64,000 bases of DNA from Villigracilis sp900696595. GTDB lineage: Bacteria; Chloroflexota; Anaerolineae; Anaerolineales; Villigracilaceae. The position numbers were made by a program, and so were the translations under genes. The DNA lies in NCBI GenBank assembly GCA_030263615.1, contig SZPH01000004.1, positions 1-64,000 on the forward strand, written 5' to 3'. The notes under the pieces were generated by a model. The model was not told where the DNA came from. It made no database searches and was given only the letters and a program-made list of their open reading frames with translations. Shown here one piece after another: positions 1-8,106 of this stretch; position 1 is the stretch's first letter, and every line of letters begins with the position of its first letter.

Positions 1-148
1 CTGCGCCGTCCCCGGCGCAGGATTCCCTCGTAACACGCCGCCGCCCACAGGGGGCTTCGCACAGGACGGCGGCTTGAGCGTATGCCGCTGACAACCTTTA
101 TGTGCACACCATTCGATTTTACGCGCGACAGGCTTTCCTGTCACCGTT

Positions 149-154
149 TATAAT
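149..154 (+). promoter_or_regulatory. Probable -10 box of ftcD
   Basis: A perfect TATAAT lies 46 bases before the ftcD start codon. The -35 region is poor (GCGACA with an 18-base spacer), so only the -10 box is well supported. The sequence before it (positions 1-20) folds as a 7-bp hairpin CTGCGCC/GGCGCAG, and positions 38-73 hold a longer GC-rich inverted repeat. No gene is visible in the first 200 bases. Confidence 0.45.
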
Positions 155-165
155 TGTCCACGCTC

Positions 166-213
166 CAATCAACCTTCCAACCACCCAACCACGAGACTAC
201 ATGACTACCCAAC
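166..213. repeat. Period-8 degenerate array across the ftcD start
   Basis: Six consecutive octamers end in AAC or GAC: CAATCAAC, CTTCCAAC, CACCCAAC, CACGAGAC, TACATGAC, TACCCAAC. The ftcD start codon (201) and its first codons lie inside the array. It belongs to the same family as the arrays at 3535, 3746, 15385, 25991 and 35347. Confidence 0.6.
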
Positions 214-1739
214 TCATCGAATGTATCCCCAATTTCTCCGAAGCGCGCCGACCCGAAGTAATAGACCGGATCGCCGCCGCCATCGGATCGGTCAGCGACG
301 TAAAACTCCTCGACCGCTCCTCCGACCTCGACCACAACCGTACCGTGTTGACCTTTGCCGGGCCGCCTGCGGGCGTGGAAGAAGCCGCATTCCGCGCCAT
401 CAAAACCGCCGCCGAACTGATTGACCTCGACGCGCACACCGGCGAACATCCGCGCATCGGCGCGACAGACGTCGTCCCCTTCGTTCCGCTTCAAGGCGCG
501 ACAATGGACGACTGCATCGCCATCGCCAAACGACTCGGCGAGCGCGTCGGCAATGAACTGCAAATCCCCGTCTATCTTTACGAAGCCGCCGCAACCCGCC
601 CCGAACGGACGAATCTCGAAAACATCCGCAAGGGACAATACGAAGGACTCAAAACAGAAATCGAATCCAACCCCGAACGCAAGCCAGATTTCGGTCCCGG
701 CAAACTTCCGAAGGCGGGCGCCACCGTCATCGGCGCGCGCAATCCGCTCATTGCGTTCAACGTCTATCTCACCAGCGACGATGTGAGCATTGCCAAGAAG
801 ATCGCCAAAGCCGTTCGTCAGTCTTCGGGCGGATTCAAGTTTGTAAAGGGACTTGGCTTGCTCGTGGACGGTCGCGCGCAGGTCTCGATGAATCTCACAA
901 ACTTCCGCGAAACGCCCATCGCCCGCGTCGTCGAGTTCATCCGCCGCGAAGCCGGGCGATACGGAGTCGGGGTTCATCACAGCGAACTCGTCGGCTTGAT
1001 TCCGCAAGAAGCCCTTGTGGATGCGGCGGTCTGGTACACCCAGTTGGATCAGTTCTCTCCCGAACAGATTCTCGAATCCAGGCTTTTCTCTTCTCCCACC
1101 GCCGACGCTTCAAACTCCGCCGGTAGCGGATCCTCTTTCATCGAGCAGTTGGCCGCGCCGACGCCGACTCCCGGGGGCGGCTCCGCGGGCGCGTACGCGG
1201 GCGCATTGGGCGCGGCCCTCGTGGCGATGGTCGCGGGAGTGACCATCGGCAAAAAGAAATACGCCGACGTGGAAGCCGAAATGCAGGCGGTTCGCGTCGT
1301 GGCTGAAAATCTGCGCTCCGAACTGACCCAGGCCGTGGACGACGACGCCGCGTCCTTTGAAGTGTTAATGGCGAAATTCAAACTGCCAAAGGAGACCGAA
1401 GAACAAAAAACCGCGCGCGACGCGTCCATTGCGCAGGCAACCTTGAACGCCGCGCGCATCCCGCTTCATGTCGCCGAACACGCCGTCAAGGTGATGGAGC
1501 TCGCCCTCAAATGCGCCAGACATGGCTTGCTCAGCGCCATCTCTGATGCGGCCTCCGGCTTTGCCATGGCGCGCGCGTCATTGACCGCCGCCGCGTACAA
1601 CGTGCGCATCAACATCAACTCGCTGGCGGATAAATCCCCCGGCGGGCGCATGTTGAGCGAACTGGCAGAACTGGAATCGGCGGCGGATAAACTCGAAGGG
1701 GAGATGAAGGCCGTGATGAAGGAAAGAGGCGGGGTTTAA
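201..1739 (+). CDS. ftcD: Bifunctional glutamate formimidoyltransferase / formimidoyl-THF cyclodeaminase
   Basis: This 512-residue protein has both activities that end the formiminoglutamate branch of histidine degradation: transfer of the formimino group to tetrahydrofolate, then release of ammonia to give methenyl-THF. Residues 1-300 match the formiminotransferase fold (start LIECIPNFSE; HTGEHPRIGATD around residue 83 holds the expected catalytic His). Residues 312-512 are the cyclodeaminase domain, opening with TPTPGGGSAGAYAGALGAA. A Ser/Ala/Gly linker near residue 305 joins them, as in animal FTCD. The ATG at 201 is preferred over one at 102 because homology begins there and a TATAAT at 149 lies between the two. 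The start region sits in a period-8 repeat and has no clear Shine-Dalgarno site. No other hut genes are in the window. Confidence 0.95.
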   Translation: MTTQLIECIPNFSEARRPEVIDRIAAAIGSVSDVKLLDRSSDLDHNRTVLTFAGPPAGVEEAAFRAIKTAAELIDLDAHTGEHPRIGATDVVPFVPLQGATMDDCIAIAKRLGERVGNELQIPVYLYEAAATRPERTNLENIRKGQYEGLKTEIESNPERKPDFGPGKLPKAGATVIGARNPLIAFNVYLTSDDVSIAKKIAKAVRQSSGGFKFVKGLGLLVDGRAQVSMNLTNFRETPIARVVEFIRREAGRYGVGVHHSELVGLIPQEALVDAAVWYTQLDQFSPEQILESRLFSSPTADASNSAGSGSSFIEQLAAPTPTPGGGSAGAYAGALGAALVAMVAGVTIGKKKYADVEAEMQAVRVVAENLRSELTQAVDDDAASFEVLMAKFKLPKETEEQKTARDASIAQATLNAARIPLHVAEHAVKVMELALKCARHGLLSAISDAASGFAMARASLTAAAYNVRININSLADKSPGGRMLSELAELESAADKLEGEMKAVMKERGGV

Positions 1740-1776
1740 TCTCCGCCTTATTTGCTGGTTGTAATGTAATTCCATC

Positions 1777-3330
1777 ATGTCGCCGCCAAATTTTTTGTAC
1801 TCCACAATTCTGTTCACCGCCGGTTTTACCTGCCTTCTGCTGTCCGGCGTGATCCGGTATTTTCGGAGCGAGGCGGCAGGCGCCAAACCTCTGGCGTTTT
1901 TTCTGCTTGGGCTGGCTTGGTGGGATATTACCTACGCCGTTTTCTGGGCGGACCTCCCCGGTCCCCGCCCTTACTTCTGGCTGGATATTACGCTTGCGGG
2001 GGCGTTTGTCGCGCCGACCGCCTTTCTGGTGTTTGCGCTTGACTTTTCCAATACACGCCATTTGCTGAACCGCCGGTTTATTCTGGCGCTGCTGATCGAG
2101 CCGATTTTGGCGTTCGTCCTGTTGTGGACCGACCCCTTGCACAATCTATACTTCGGCGGAAAGCGCGCGCTGAATACAATGAGGATTGTGGATGCAGGAC
2201 CCATTCATTGGGCGAATATTTATTATTCCTACCTGCTGATCCTGGTCGCATTCCTGATTCTTTTTGGCGTTGCCCGTCGTTCGAAGGGAGTCTATCGCAG
2301 CCAGGCGACGATAATTCTGGTTGCCGCCGTCGCTCCCTGGATTGCCAACACCGGGGTCGCCTTTTTCGGCGGGGGGGCGCTCCCCGATGCGGATCTGACT
2401 CCGTTTGTTTTTTCGATCACAGCGTTGGCCATCGCCTTTGCCTTGATCCGCCACCGCCTGCTTGACATTGTGCCTGTGGCGCGCGGCGCCTTGATCGAGA
2501 ACATGAGCGAAGGCGTGCTTGTGCTTGACCTGAACAACCGCATTGTGGATGTGAACCCGGCTGCAAGAAAGGAACTGACGCCGGGGTTTTTGCTCGGCGA
2601 CCGGGCGGAGACTTCGTTTAGCCGCCTGCCGGACCTCGTTGAGAGGTTTTCCGATGTCGCCCATGCCCGGACGGAAATCATAGTGGAGGACGCCGTGCTG
2701 GACCTGAGCATTTCCACCCTGCGGGACGCGAAGAACCGTCCGATGGGAAGGCTGGTTGTCTGGCGCGATATTACGGAGATCAAACAGGCGCAAAAGAAAC
2801 TGGAAAGACTCGCCATTACCGATGAATTGACGTTGACGCATAACCGGCGGCATTTCATGGAACTGGCGGAGAAGCAGATCAGCCATGCCCGGCGGCGCGA
2901 GCTTCCGCTCACGCTGGCGATGATAGACCTGGATTACTTCAAGGAGATCAACGACAGGCACGGACACCCGGCTGGGGATAAGGCGCTGGCGGCGCTGGCG
3001 GCGACGCTGCGCGGGAATGTCCGCGACTTCGATATCGTCGGCCGGCTTGGCGGGGAGGAATTTGCAGTTTTGATGCCTGAAACAGACGGGCAAAGCGCCA
3101 GTCAGGCGGCGGAGCGCTTGCGCGCGGTCGTCGCCGACGCCCCAATTGACCTCGGAACTGAGACCGTTTACGTAACGCTCAGCCTGGGGTTGACCGAATT
3201 CGCGGACGAGGAAGACACCCTGAGTTCGATGCTCTACCGCGCGGATCAGGCTTTGTATCGGGCGAAGAATACGGGTAGAAACCGCGTCGTTCTATGGAAT
3301 GAAGGCGCGGGGGAGAAAGTTTCCCCCTAG
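1777..3330 (+). CDS. Membrane diguanylate cyclase (7TM-PAS-GGDEF)
   Basis: This 517-residue protein is predicted to make cyclic di-GMP at the inner membrane. About seven hydrophobic segments in residues 1-225 resemble the histidine-kinase-type 7TM sensor domain (FLVFALDF, WTDPLHNLYF). A PAS-like segment follows at about 235-335 (IENMSEGVLVLDLNNRIVDV). The C-terminal GGDEF domain has an intact GGEEF site (425-429) and an RxxD inhibitory site (RDFD, 416-419) five residues before it, so it should be active and feedback-inhibited. It begins 37 bases after ftcD and may be co-transcribed; no good ribosome site was seen. The sensed ligand is unknown. Confidence 0.92.
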   Translation: MSPPNFLYSTILFTAGFTCLLLSGVIRYFRSEAAGAKPLAFFLLGLAWWDITYAVFWADLPGPRPYFWLDITLAGAFVAPTAFLVFALDFSNTRHLLNRRFILALLIEPILAFVLLWTDPLHNLYFGGKRALNTMRIVDAGPIHWANIYYSYLLILVAFLILFGVARRSKGVYRSQATIILVAAVAPWIANTGVAFFGGGALPDADLTPFVFSITALAIAFALIRHRLLDIVPVARGALIENMSEGVLVLDLNNRIVDVNPAARKELTPGFLLGDRAETSFSRLPDLVERFSDVAHARTEIIVEDAVLDLSISTLRDAKNRPMGRLVVWRDITEIKQAQKKLERLAITDELTLTHNRRHFMELAEKQISHARRRELPLTLAMIDLDYFKEINDRHGHPAGDKALAALAATLRGNVRDFDIVGRLGGEEFAVLMPETDGQSASQAAERLRAVVADAPIDLGTETVYVTLSLGLTEFADEEDTLSSMLYRADQALYRAKNTGRNRVVLWNEGAGEKVSP

Positions 3331-3534
3331 CCCCGGTTCTTTGGAGTTTGGTCGAATCATGAAACCCGCCAGACTTTTGTCTTGCCGATTCAAAATGACC
3401 TGTGTATAATGCCGCCATTCAAAAGCGTGGATGGGAACGAGTAGATTTATCGAGTTGCCAGCGAGTCTGCGGAATGGTGTGAGGCAGACCAACGAAGTAG
3501 ATCGAAAATCCTCCCGGAGTTGCAAGCCGAAATT

Positions 3535-3574
3535 GGTCGAGTAGTCCGATGGTCAGGCAGTCGGATGGTCGCTG
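3535..3574. repeat. Period-8 array inside the T-box linker
   Basis: Five octamers, each with GTC at positions 2-4: GGTCGAGT, AGTCCGAT, GGTCAGGC, AGTCGGAT, GGTCGCTG. This is the same unit family as the array after tdk. It lies between T-box stem I and the antiterminator, where other T-boxes have stems II/III. Confidence 0.65.
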
Positions 3575-3699
3575 AAAGTAAGTGAGCCGAGGTTGTTCAT
3601 CGTTAACTGAACAAGAGTATAAGCAAACGCCGTACTCGTTGAGTGTCTCGCAAGCCTTAAACGGCGAATGCGGGAAATGTGGGTGGTACCACGGGCTTT

Positions 3700-3733
3700 A
3701 CGCTCGTCCCAATATGGGATGAGCGTTTTTTTT
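3700..3733 (+). terminator. Regulated intrinsic terminator of the T-box
   Basis: The 12-bp stem ACGCTCGTCCCA/TGGGATGAGCGT (one G-U pair) with loop ATA is followed by a run of T. It is the terminator alternative to the T-box antiterminator. Confidence 0.88.
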
Positions 3734-3745
3734 ATCTCAACCCTT

Positions 3746-3797
3746 GACTATTCAACTACTCAACCAACCGACTACGCGACTAACCGACCAGGAGACT
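3746..3797. repeat. Period-8 array between T-box and ileS
   Basis: Six and a half octamers: GACTATTC, AACTACTC, AACCAACC, GACTACGC, GACTAACC, GACCAGGA, GACT. The ileS Shine-Dalgarno site (GGAG, 3791-3794) falls within the last units, so the repeat supplies the ribosome-binding site. Confidence 0.65.
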
Positions 3798-3802
3798 AAT
3801 TT

Positions 3803-6800
3803 ATGTTCAAAGCAGTCAACCCAAAACTAGACGTGCCTTCGATGGAGGACAATGTCCTCAAATTCTGGAAGAAGCACGAGATCTTCAAGAAGACCGACGA
3901 ACAGAGACAAGGCAGGCCGGAGTACGTTTTCTACGAAGGTCCGCCCACCGCCAACGGACGCCCCGGCGTGCATCACGTCCTCGCGCGCGCGTTCAAGGAT
4001 ATGTTCCCGCGTTACAAAATCATGCGCGGATTTCACATCTCGCGCCGCGGCGGATGGGATACGCACGGACTCCCGGTCGAGATCGAGGTTGAGAAGCAGT
4101 TGGGCTTCACCAACAAACAGCAGATCGAAGAATACGGCATTGACCGGTTCAACGAACTTTGCAAGAAGTCCGTCTTTACCTACATCCAGGAATGGGAAAA
4201 ACTGACCGAGCGCATCGGCTTCTGGGTGGACCTCGATACCGCCTACGTAACCTACACCAACGACTACATCGAATCGGTCTGGTGGATATTGAAAAACTTC
4301 TGGGAGAAAGACCTGCTCTTCAAGGGCTATAAGATCGTGCCATATTGCCCGCGCTGTGGCACGCCTCTCTCCGACCATGAAGTGGCTCTCGGCTACGACG
4401 ACGCGACCGACCCCTCGGTCTTTGTGCGTTTCCCGCTTGTGGACAAGCCCGATACCTCCTTCCTCGTCTGGACGACGACCCCCTGGACGCTGCCCGCCAA
4501 CGTCGCCGTCGCCGCGCACCCGGATGTGGAATACGTCACGGTCGAGCGGGGACACAACGGCTCGACCGAAAAACTCATCCTCGCCAAATCCTTGCTGGAG
4601 AAAGTTTTCCGCGGCGAGGAAGTGAAGGTCCTCGAAACCTTCAAGGGCAAAAAACTCAAGGGCGTAAAATACAAACCGCTCTTTACTTTTGTGCCTTTGG
4701 AAAAACCCGCGCATTTCGTCGTGATGGGAGATTTCGTCACCACCGAAGACGGCACGGGGCTCGTGCATCAGGCTCCGGCTTTCGGCGCGGAAGATATGGA
4801 GATGGCAAAGCAATATGATTTGCCCGTCCTGCTCACCGTGCAACCTGACGGGACATTCATCCCCGAAGTCACCCAATGGCGCGGAGTCTTCGTCAAGGAC
4901 GCCGACCCGCAGATCATCGCCGACCTCGAAGCGCGCGGGTTGATGTTCCGCGCGGAGAGTTTCGTCCACACCTATCCGTTCTGCTGGCGATGCAGCACGC
5001 CGCTTCTTTATTACGCGCGCGAGTCGTGGTACATCCGCACCAGCGCCAGGAAGGAAAACCTCGTCGAGTTGAACAGGACCATCCACTGGGTTCCCGATCA
5101 CATCCGCAACGGGCGCTTCGGCAACTGGCTGGAGAATAACATTGACTGGTCGCTCTCGCGCGAGCGTTATTGGGGCACGCCGCTTCCGGTCTGGGAGTGC
5201 GACGACTGCCATCACCGCGAGTGTATCGGCTCGGTGAAGGAACTTTCGGAGAAGGCAGACAAGAATTTAACTGAACTCGATCTTCACCGCCCCCACGTGG
5301 ACAACGTTCACTGGAAGTGCGAAAAATGCGGCGGGCAAATGACGCGCGTCAAGGATTTGATTGACGTGTGGTTCGACTCGGGCGCGATGCCGTACGCGCA
5401 GTGGCATTATCCGTTCGAGAATCAGGACAAGTTCGAGGCGCAGTATCCGGCCGACTACATCTGCGAGGCGGTGGATCAGACTCGCGGCTGGTTCTATTCG
5501 CTGCACGCCATCTCGACCCTGCTCAACGACAAGGTTTCGTTCAAGAACGTGATCTGTCTCGGCCATATTCAGGACGCGGAGGGGCGCAAGATGTCCAAGT
5601 CTTTGGGCAACATCGTCCAGCCCTGGGATGTGATCAACGCTCACGGCGCGGACGCTCTGCGCTGGTATCTCTACACCGCCACGCCGCCGGGACAGGAACG
5701 CCGCTTCTCTTCCGATTTGGTCGGGGACGTGATCCGCAGTTTTACGCTTACGCTGTGGAATGTGTACTCGTTCTTCGTGACCTACGCCAACCTCGACAAA
5801 CCGCAGGGGCTTAAAGTTCTCGCGCCGACGAACGAACTTGATCGCTGGCTGTTATCCGAATTGAATGTCCTCGTCCGCGATGTGACCGCCGCCTATGAAG
5901 AATATGATGTGACCAACGCCACGCGCCCGGTGGAGGAATTTGTGGAGACGCTTTCGACCTGGTACGTGCGCCGCTCGCGCCGCCGCTTCTGGAAGAACGA
6001 ATCCAGCGCGGATAAGCAATCGGCGTATTCCACGCTGTACACGGCGCTGACGACCGTCGCCAAACTGGTTGCGCCTGCCATGCCCTTCGTCGCTGAGGAG
6101 TTGTATCAGAACCTCGTCCGTTCGGTGGATGAGACTGCGCCGGAGTCTGTGCATCTGGCGGAGTGGCCCGTCGTGATGGAAGAGTTCATTGACGAATCGC
6201 TCAACCGCGAGATGAAACTGGTGATGAAGCTGGTCTCGCTCGGTCACTCGGCGCGGCAGAAGGCGAATCGCAAAGTGCGTCAGCCGCTGGCGGAGGCGGC
6301 CTTCTCGGTTGGGAATGTGGCTGAGCGCGACGCGTTGATGAAAAACGCGGAAGTGGTTCAGGACGAGTTAAACGTCAAGCAGGTGAGACTGCTCGATGCG
6401 GCGACTGAGGCGGTCTCGCATTCCGTCAAGCCATTGCCCAAACAGTTGGGACAAAAATACGGCAACAAGTTCCCCGCCATTCAGAAGGCGATTTTGGCGC
6501 TGAACCCCGAAGATGCCGCAAAAACCCTGATGGGCGGGACTCCGCTCGAGGTCCAGGCTGGAGGCGAGGTTTTTCATATCCTCTCTGAAGAAGTGGAAGT
6601 GAAGGCTCTCGCAAAGGAAGGTTTTGCGGTGGCGGAAGATGGCGCGTATGTGGCGGCGCTGGTCACGGCGTTGACTCCCGAACTTGTCGCCGAAGGTCTG
6701 GCGCGCGAATTTGTGCGCCGCGTTCAGGATTTGCGCAAGACCGCGAATTTGGACGTTGCCGACCGCATTGAGTTGTTCGTGGAAGCCAGCGCGGGTTTGC

Positions 6801-6949
6801 GCGCCGCCATCGAGGCGCACGAGGAGTACATCAAAGCCGAAACGCTGACGGTGCAGTTGCGTTTCGCCGCCGCGCCCGCGAACGCGCCGTCGGTGGAGGA
6901 TGGGTTTGAAGGGGAGACGGTGAAGGCGGGGTTGGCGAGGAGCGGGTGA
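3803..6949 (+). CDS. ileS: Isoleucine-tRNA ligase, type 2, with altered GVHH signature
   Basis: This 1048-residue class I synthetase charges tRNA-Ile. It resembles the eukaryote-like IleRS2 group (GPPTANGRPG, RRGGWDTHGLPVEIEVEKQLG). The class I signature normally read HXGH is G-V-H-H here (residues 55-58): the first and third positions are exchanged. KMSKS is intact at 596-600. Cys pairs occur at CPRCG and CWRCS, plus CDDC and CEKC further on. The insertion between the signature motifs holds the editing (CP1) domain. The start at 3803 has GGAG eight bases upstream. IleRS2 enzymes are generally mupirocin-tolerant, and GXHH forms are reported hyper-resistant, so this protein is predicted to be insensitive. 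A T-box leader controls it. Confidence 0.96.
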   Translation: MFKAVNPKLDVPSMEDNVLKFWKKHEIFKKTDEQRQGRPEYVFYEGPPTANGRPGVHHVLARAFKDMFPRYKIMRGFHISRRGGWDTHGLPVEIEVEKQLGFTNKQQIEEYGIDRFNELCKKSVFTYIQEWEKLTERIGFWVDLDTAYVTYTNDYIESVWWILKNFWEKDLLFKGYKIVPYCPRCGTPLSDHEVALGYDDATDPSVFVRFPLVDKPDTSFLVWTTTPWTLPANVAVAAHPDVEYVTVERGHNGSTEKLILAKSLLEKVFRGEEVKVLETFKGKKLKGVKYKPLFTFVPLEKPAHFVVMGDFVTTEDGTGLVHQAPAFGAEDMEMAKQYDLPVLLTVQPDGTFIPEVTQWRGVFVKDADPQIIADLEARGLMFRAESFVHTYPFCWRCSTPLLYYARESWYIRTSARKENLVELNRTIHWVPDHIRNGRFGNWLENNIDWSLSRERYWGTPLPVWECDDCHHRECIGSVKELSEKADKNLTELDLHRPHVDNVHWKCEKCGGQMTRVKDLIDVWFDSGAMPYAQWHYPFENQDKFEAQYPADYICEAVDQTRGWFYSLHAISTLLNDKVSFKNVICLGHIQDAEGRKMSKSLGNIVQPWDVINAHGADALRWYLYTATPPGQERRFSSDLVGDVIRSFTLTLWNVYSFFVTYANLDKPQGLKVLAPTNELDRWLLSELNVLVRDVTAAYEEYDVTNATRPVEEFVETLSTWYVRRSRRRFWKNESSADKQSAYSTLYTALTTVAKLVAPAMPFVAEELYQNLVRSVDETAPESVHLAEWPVVMEEFIDESLNREMKLVMKLVSLGHSARQKANRKVRQPLAEAAFSVGNVAERDALMKNAEVVQDELNVKQVRLLDAATEAVSHSVKPLPKQLGQKYGNKFPAIQKAILALNPEDAAKTLMGGTPLEVQAGGEVFHILSEEVEVKALAKEGFAVAEDGAYVAALVTALTPELVAEGLAREFVRRVQDLRKTANLDVADRIELFVEASAGLRAAIEAHEEYIKAETLTVQLRFAAAPANAPSVEDGFEGETVKAGLARSG

Positions 6950-6955
6950 GTGGAG

Positions 6956-6982
6956 ATTGGTAAATGGTAATTGGTAATTGGG
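6956..6982. repeat. Period-7 array after ileS
   Basis: Heptamers ATTGGTA, AATGGTA, ATTGGTA, ATTGGGC directly after the ileS stop codon and before its terminator. The same unit recurs inside hemW at 34553. Confidence 0.5.
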
Positions 6983-7016
6983 CTTCGGGAGCGGGTGGGG
7001 CTTCCGAAGTTTTTTT
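6982..7016 (+). terminator. Intrinsic terminator of ileS
   Basis: The stem GCTTCGGGAGC/GCTTCCGAAG, with one G-U pair, is followed by seven T. It lies 32 bases after ileS. Confidence 0.75.
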
Positions 7017-7029
7017 ATGTACATATCCA

Positions 7030-7182
7030 TTAAAGTAGGCGTTTGGGATTCTCGCCTTCCAGCGCAAATTGTATGGCTTTGATCACGCCGTTGATGTCGT
7101 TCATGACTTGGTTGTTCCAAAAGCGGATGACTTTGCAGCCTTGTGATTCTAAAAACTTTGTTCTTTCGCCATCATATACCCT
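7030..7182 (-). pseudogene. Remnant of a DUF559 endonuclease-like gene
   Basis: Reading the minus strand upstream from the stop at 7030-7032 gives about 48 codons including YDGERTKFLESQGCKVIRFW and NNQVMNDINGVIKAIQFALE. This is the C-terminal end of DUF559, a Vsr/PD-(D/E)XK-like nuclease family (D-x-x-R-T-x-F-L-E, then V-I-R-F-W-N). The frame is closed by a stop codon just upstream (7189-7191), and there is no start codon or N-terminal half, so only a decayed 3' end remains. Confidence 0.65.
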
Positions 7183-7204
7183 CCCAGTTTACCCGACCCA
7201 TCCC

Positions 7205-8095
7205 TCAATCGCGCGTTGCGATCAAAATCCCGATCCCGATCAGCGCGCCGCCAACAAGGAACAGCGGCGTGATTTCTTCGGAGAGGAAGAACCAGCCGAG
7301 GAGCGTCCCGACCACGGGCTGGGCGAAGAAGGTCAGCGAGGCGACCGCGGCGGGGAGTTGGGCGAAGGCGTAATTCCACAGGAACATGCCGACGGCGGTC
7401 GCGACGATCCCCAAAAAGAGCAACCCGCCGACGATGGCGGGGGTGATCGCCCCGACGCCGACCGTGCTCAACTCCCAGATTGATAAGGGGATGCTGAAGG
7501 GAACGCCGCCCAACAGCATGATCGCGCTGAAGACGAGCAGGTCGCCGGATTGCGAAAGTTTTCTGACCAATACCGAATACAAGGCCCAGGTCAGCGCGGC
7601 GGCGAGCAGGCTGATATTGCCCCAAAAAAGCGACGGCGATAACTCCGCGTTGCGCGGGTCTATGACGGCTAACACGCCGAGCGAGGAAAGTACAAGGGCG
7701 ACGATGCGGCGGGCGGTGGTTTTTTCGCCGAGCAATATCGGCGCGAAGAGCAGGACGAAAGCGGGCGTGGCGGAGGTGACCAGCGCCCCGTTCGAGGCGG
7801 TCGAGAGTTTCGTCCCCACGAATTGAAAACCGAGCGAAATGCCGTAACCCACCAGCCCGATCAGGACGCTCCGCCAAAAAGTTTCTTTCGAGAGGGCGGC
7901 GTTTTTGTCCGCTTTGCGGTTGATGAAGACGATTGCGACTCCCAGCGTGGCGGCGCCCATCAGAAGCCGCATCAACAGCAGGGTGAAGGGTGGGATGACC
8001 TCCAGGACCACCTTGCTGACGACGTACATGCCGCCCCAGATCGAGGCGGCGACGAGACCGGAGAGCAATCCTGTGAATGTGTGATGTTTGCGCAT
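7205..8095 (-). CDS. EamA/DMT-family transporter
   Basis: This 296-residue protein has ten hydrophobic segments arranged as two EamA halves (about 10-140 and 155-290), the usual size and topology of drug/metabolite exporters. It starts MRKHHTFTGLLSGLVAASIWGG and shows the family's Pro/Gly-rich segments (TPAFVLLFAPILLGEKTT; FFAQPVVGTLLGWFFLSEEI). It is the last gene of a tight minus-strand set, arfB-acyltransferase-eamA, with an 11-base gap to the acyltransferase. The substrate cannot be told from sequence. Confidence 0.88.
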   Translation of the reverse strand: MRKHHTFTGLLSGLVAASIWGGMYVVSKVVLEVIPPFTLLLMRLLMGAATLGVAIVFINRKADKNAALSKETFWRSVLIGLVGYGISLGFQFVGTKLSTASNGALVTSATPAFVLLFAPILLGEKTTARRIVALVLSSLGVLAVIDPRNAELSPSLFWGNISLLAAALTWALYSVLVRKLSQSGDLLVFSAIMLLGGVPFSIPLSIWELSTVGVGAITPAIVGGLLFLGIVATAVGMFLWNYAFAQLPAAVASLTFFAQPVVGTLLGWFFLSEEITPLFLVGGALIGIGILIATRD

Positions 8096-8106
8096 GTGAG
8101 TCAGTT

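Larger units (their letters stand above)
3424..3735 (+). promoter_or_regulatory. T-box riboswitch leader of ileS
   Basis: The leader has the hallmarks of a tRNA-sensing T-box: a stem I start with GGGAACGAGTAGAT (3433 on), a T-box sequence GGGTGGTACCACG at 3681-3693, and an intrinsic terminator (stem 3700-3711 with 3715-3726, then eight T). ATC at 3501-3503, in AGTAGATCGAAAA, is the best candidate for the isoleucine specifier codon; a second ATC lies at 3508. Uncharged tRNA-Ile should stabilise the antiterminator and switch on ileS. The linker between stem I and the T-box carries five octamers of the dispersed period-8 family (3535-3574), which is unusual. Confidence 0.9.

Noticed and set aside
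1..100. Small structured RNA (6S, RNase P or SRP) at the left edge
   Set aside because: Hairpins are present, but none of the conserved sequence blocks of these RNAs could be found.
1578..2142. Minus-strand open frames across ftcD and the GGDEF gene
   Set aside because: Mirror frames of real genes with Arg/Pro/Gln-rich composition and no family match.
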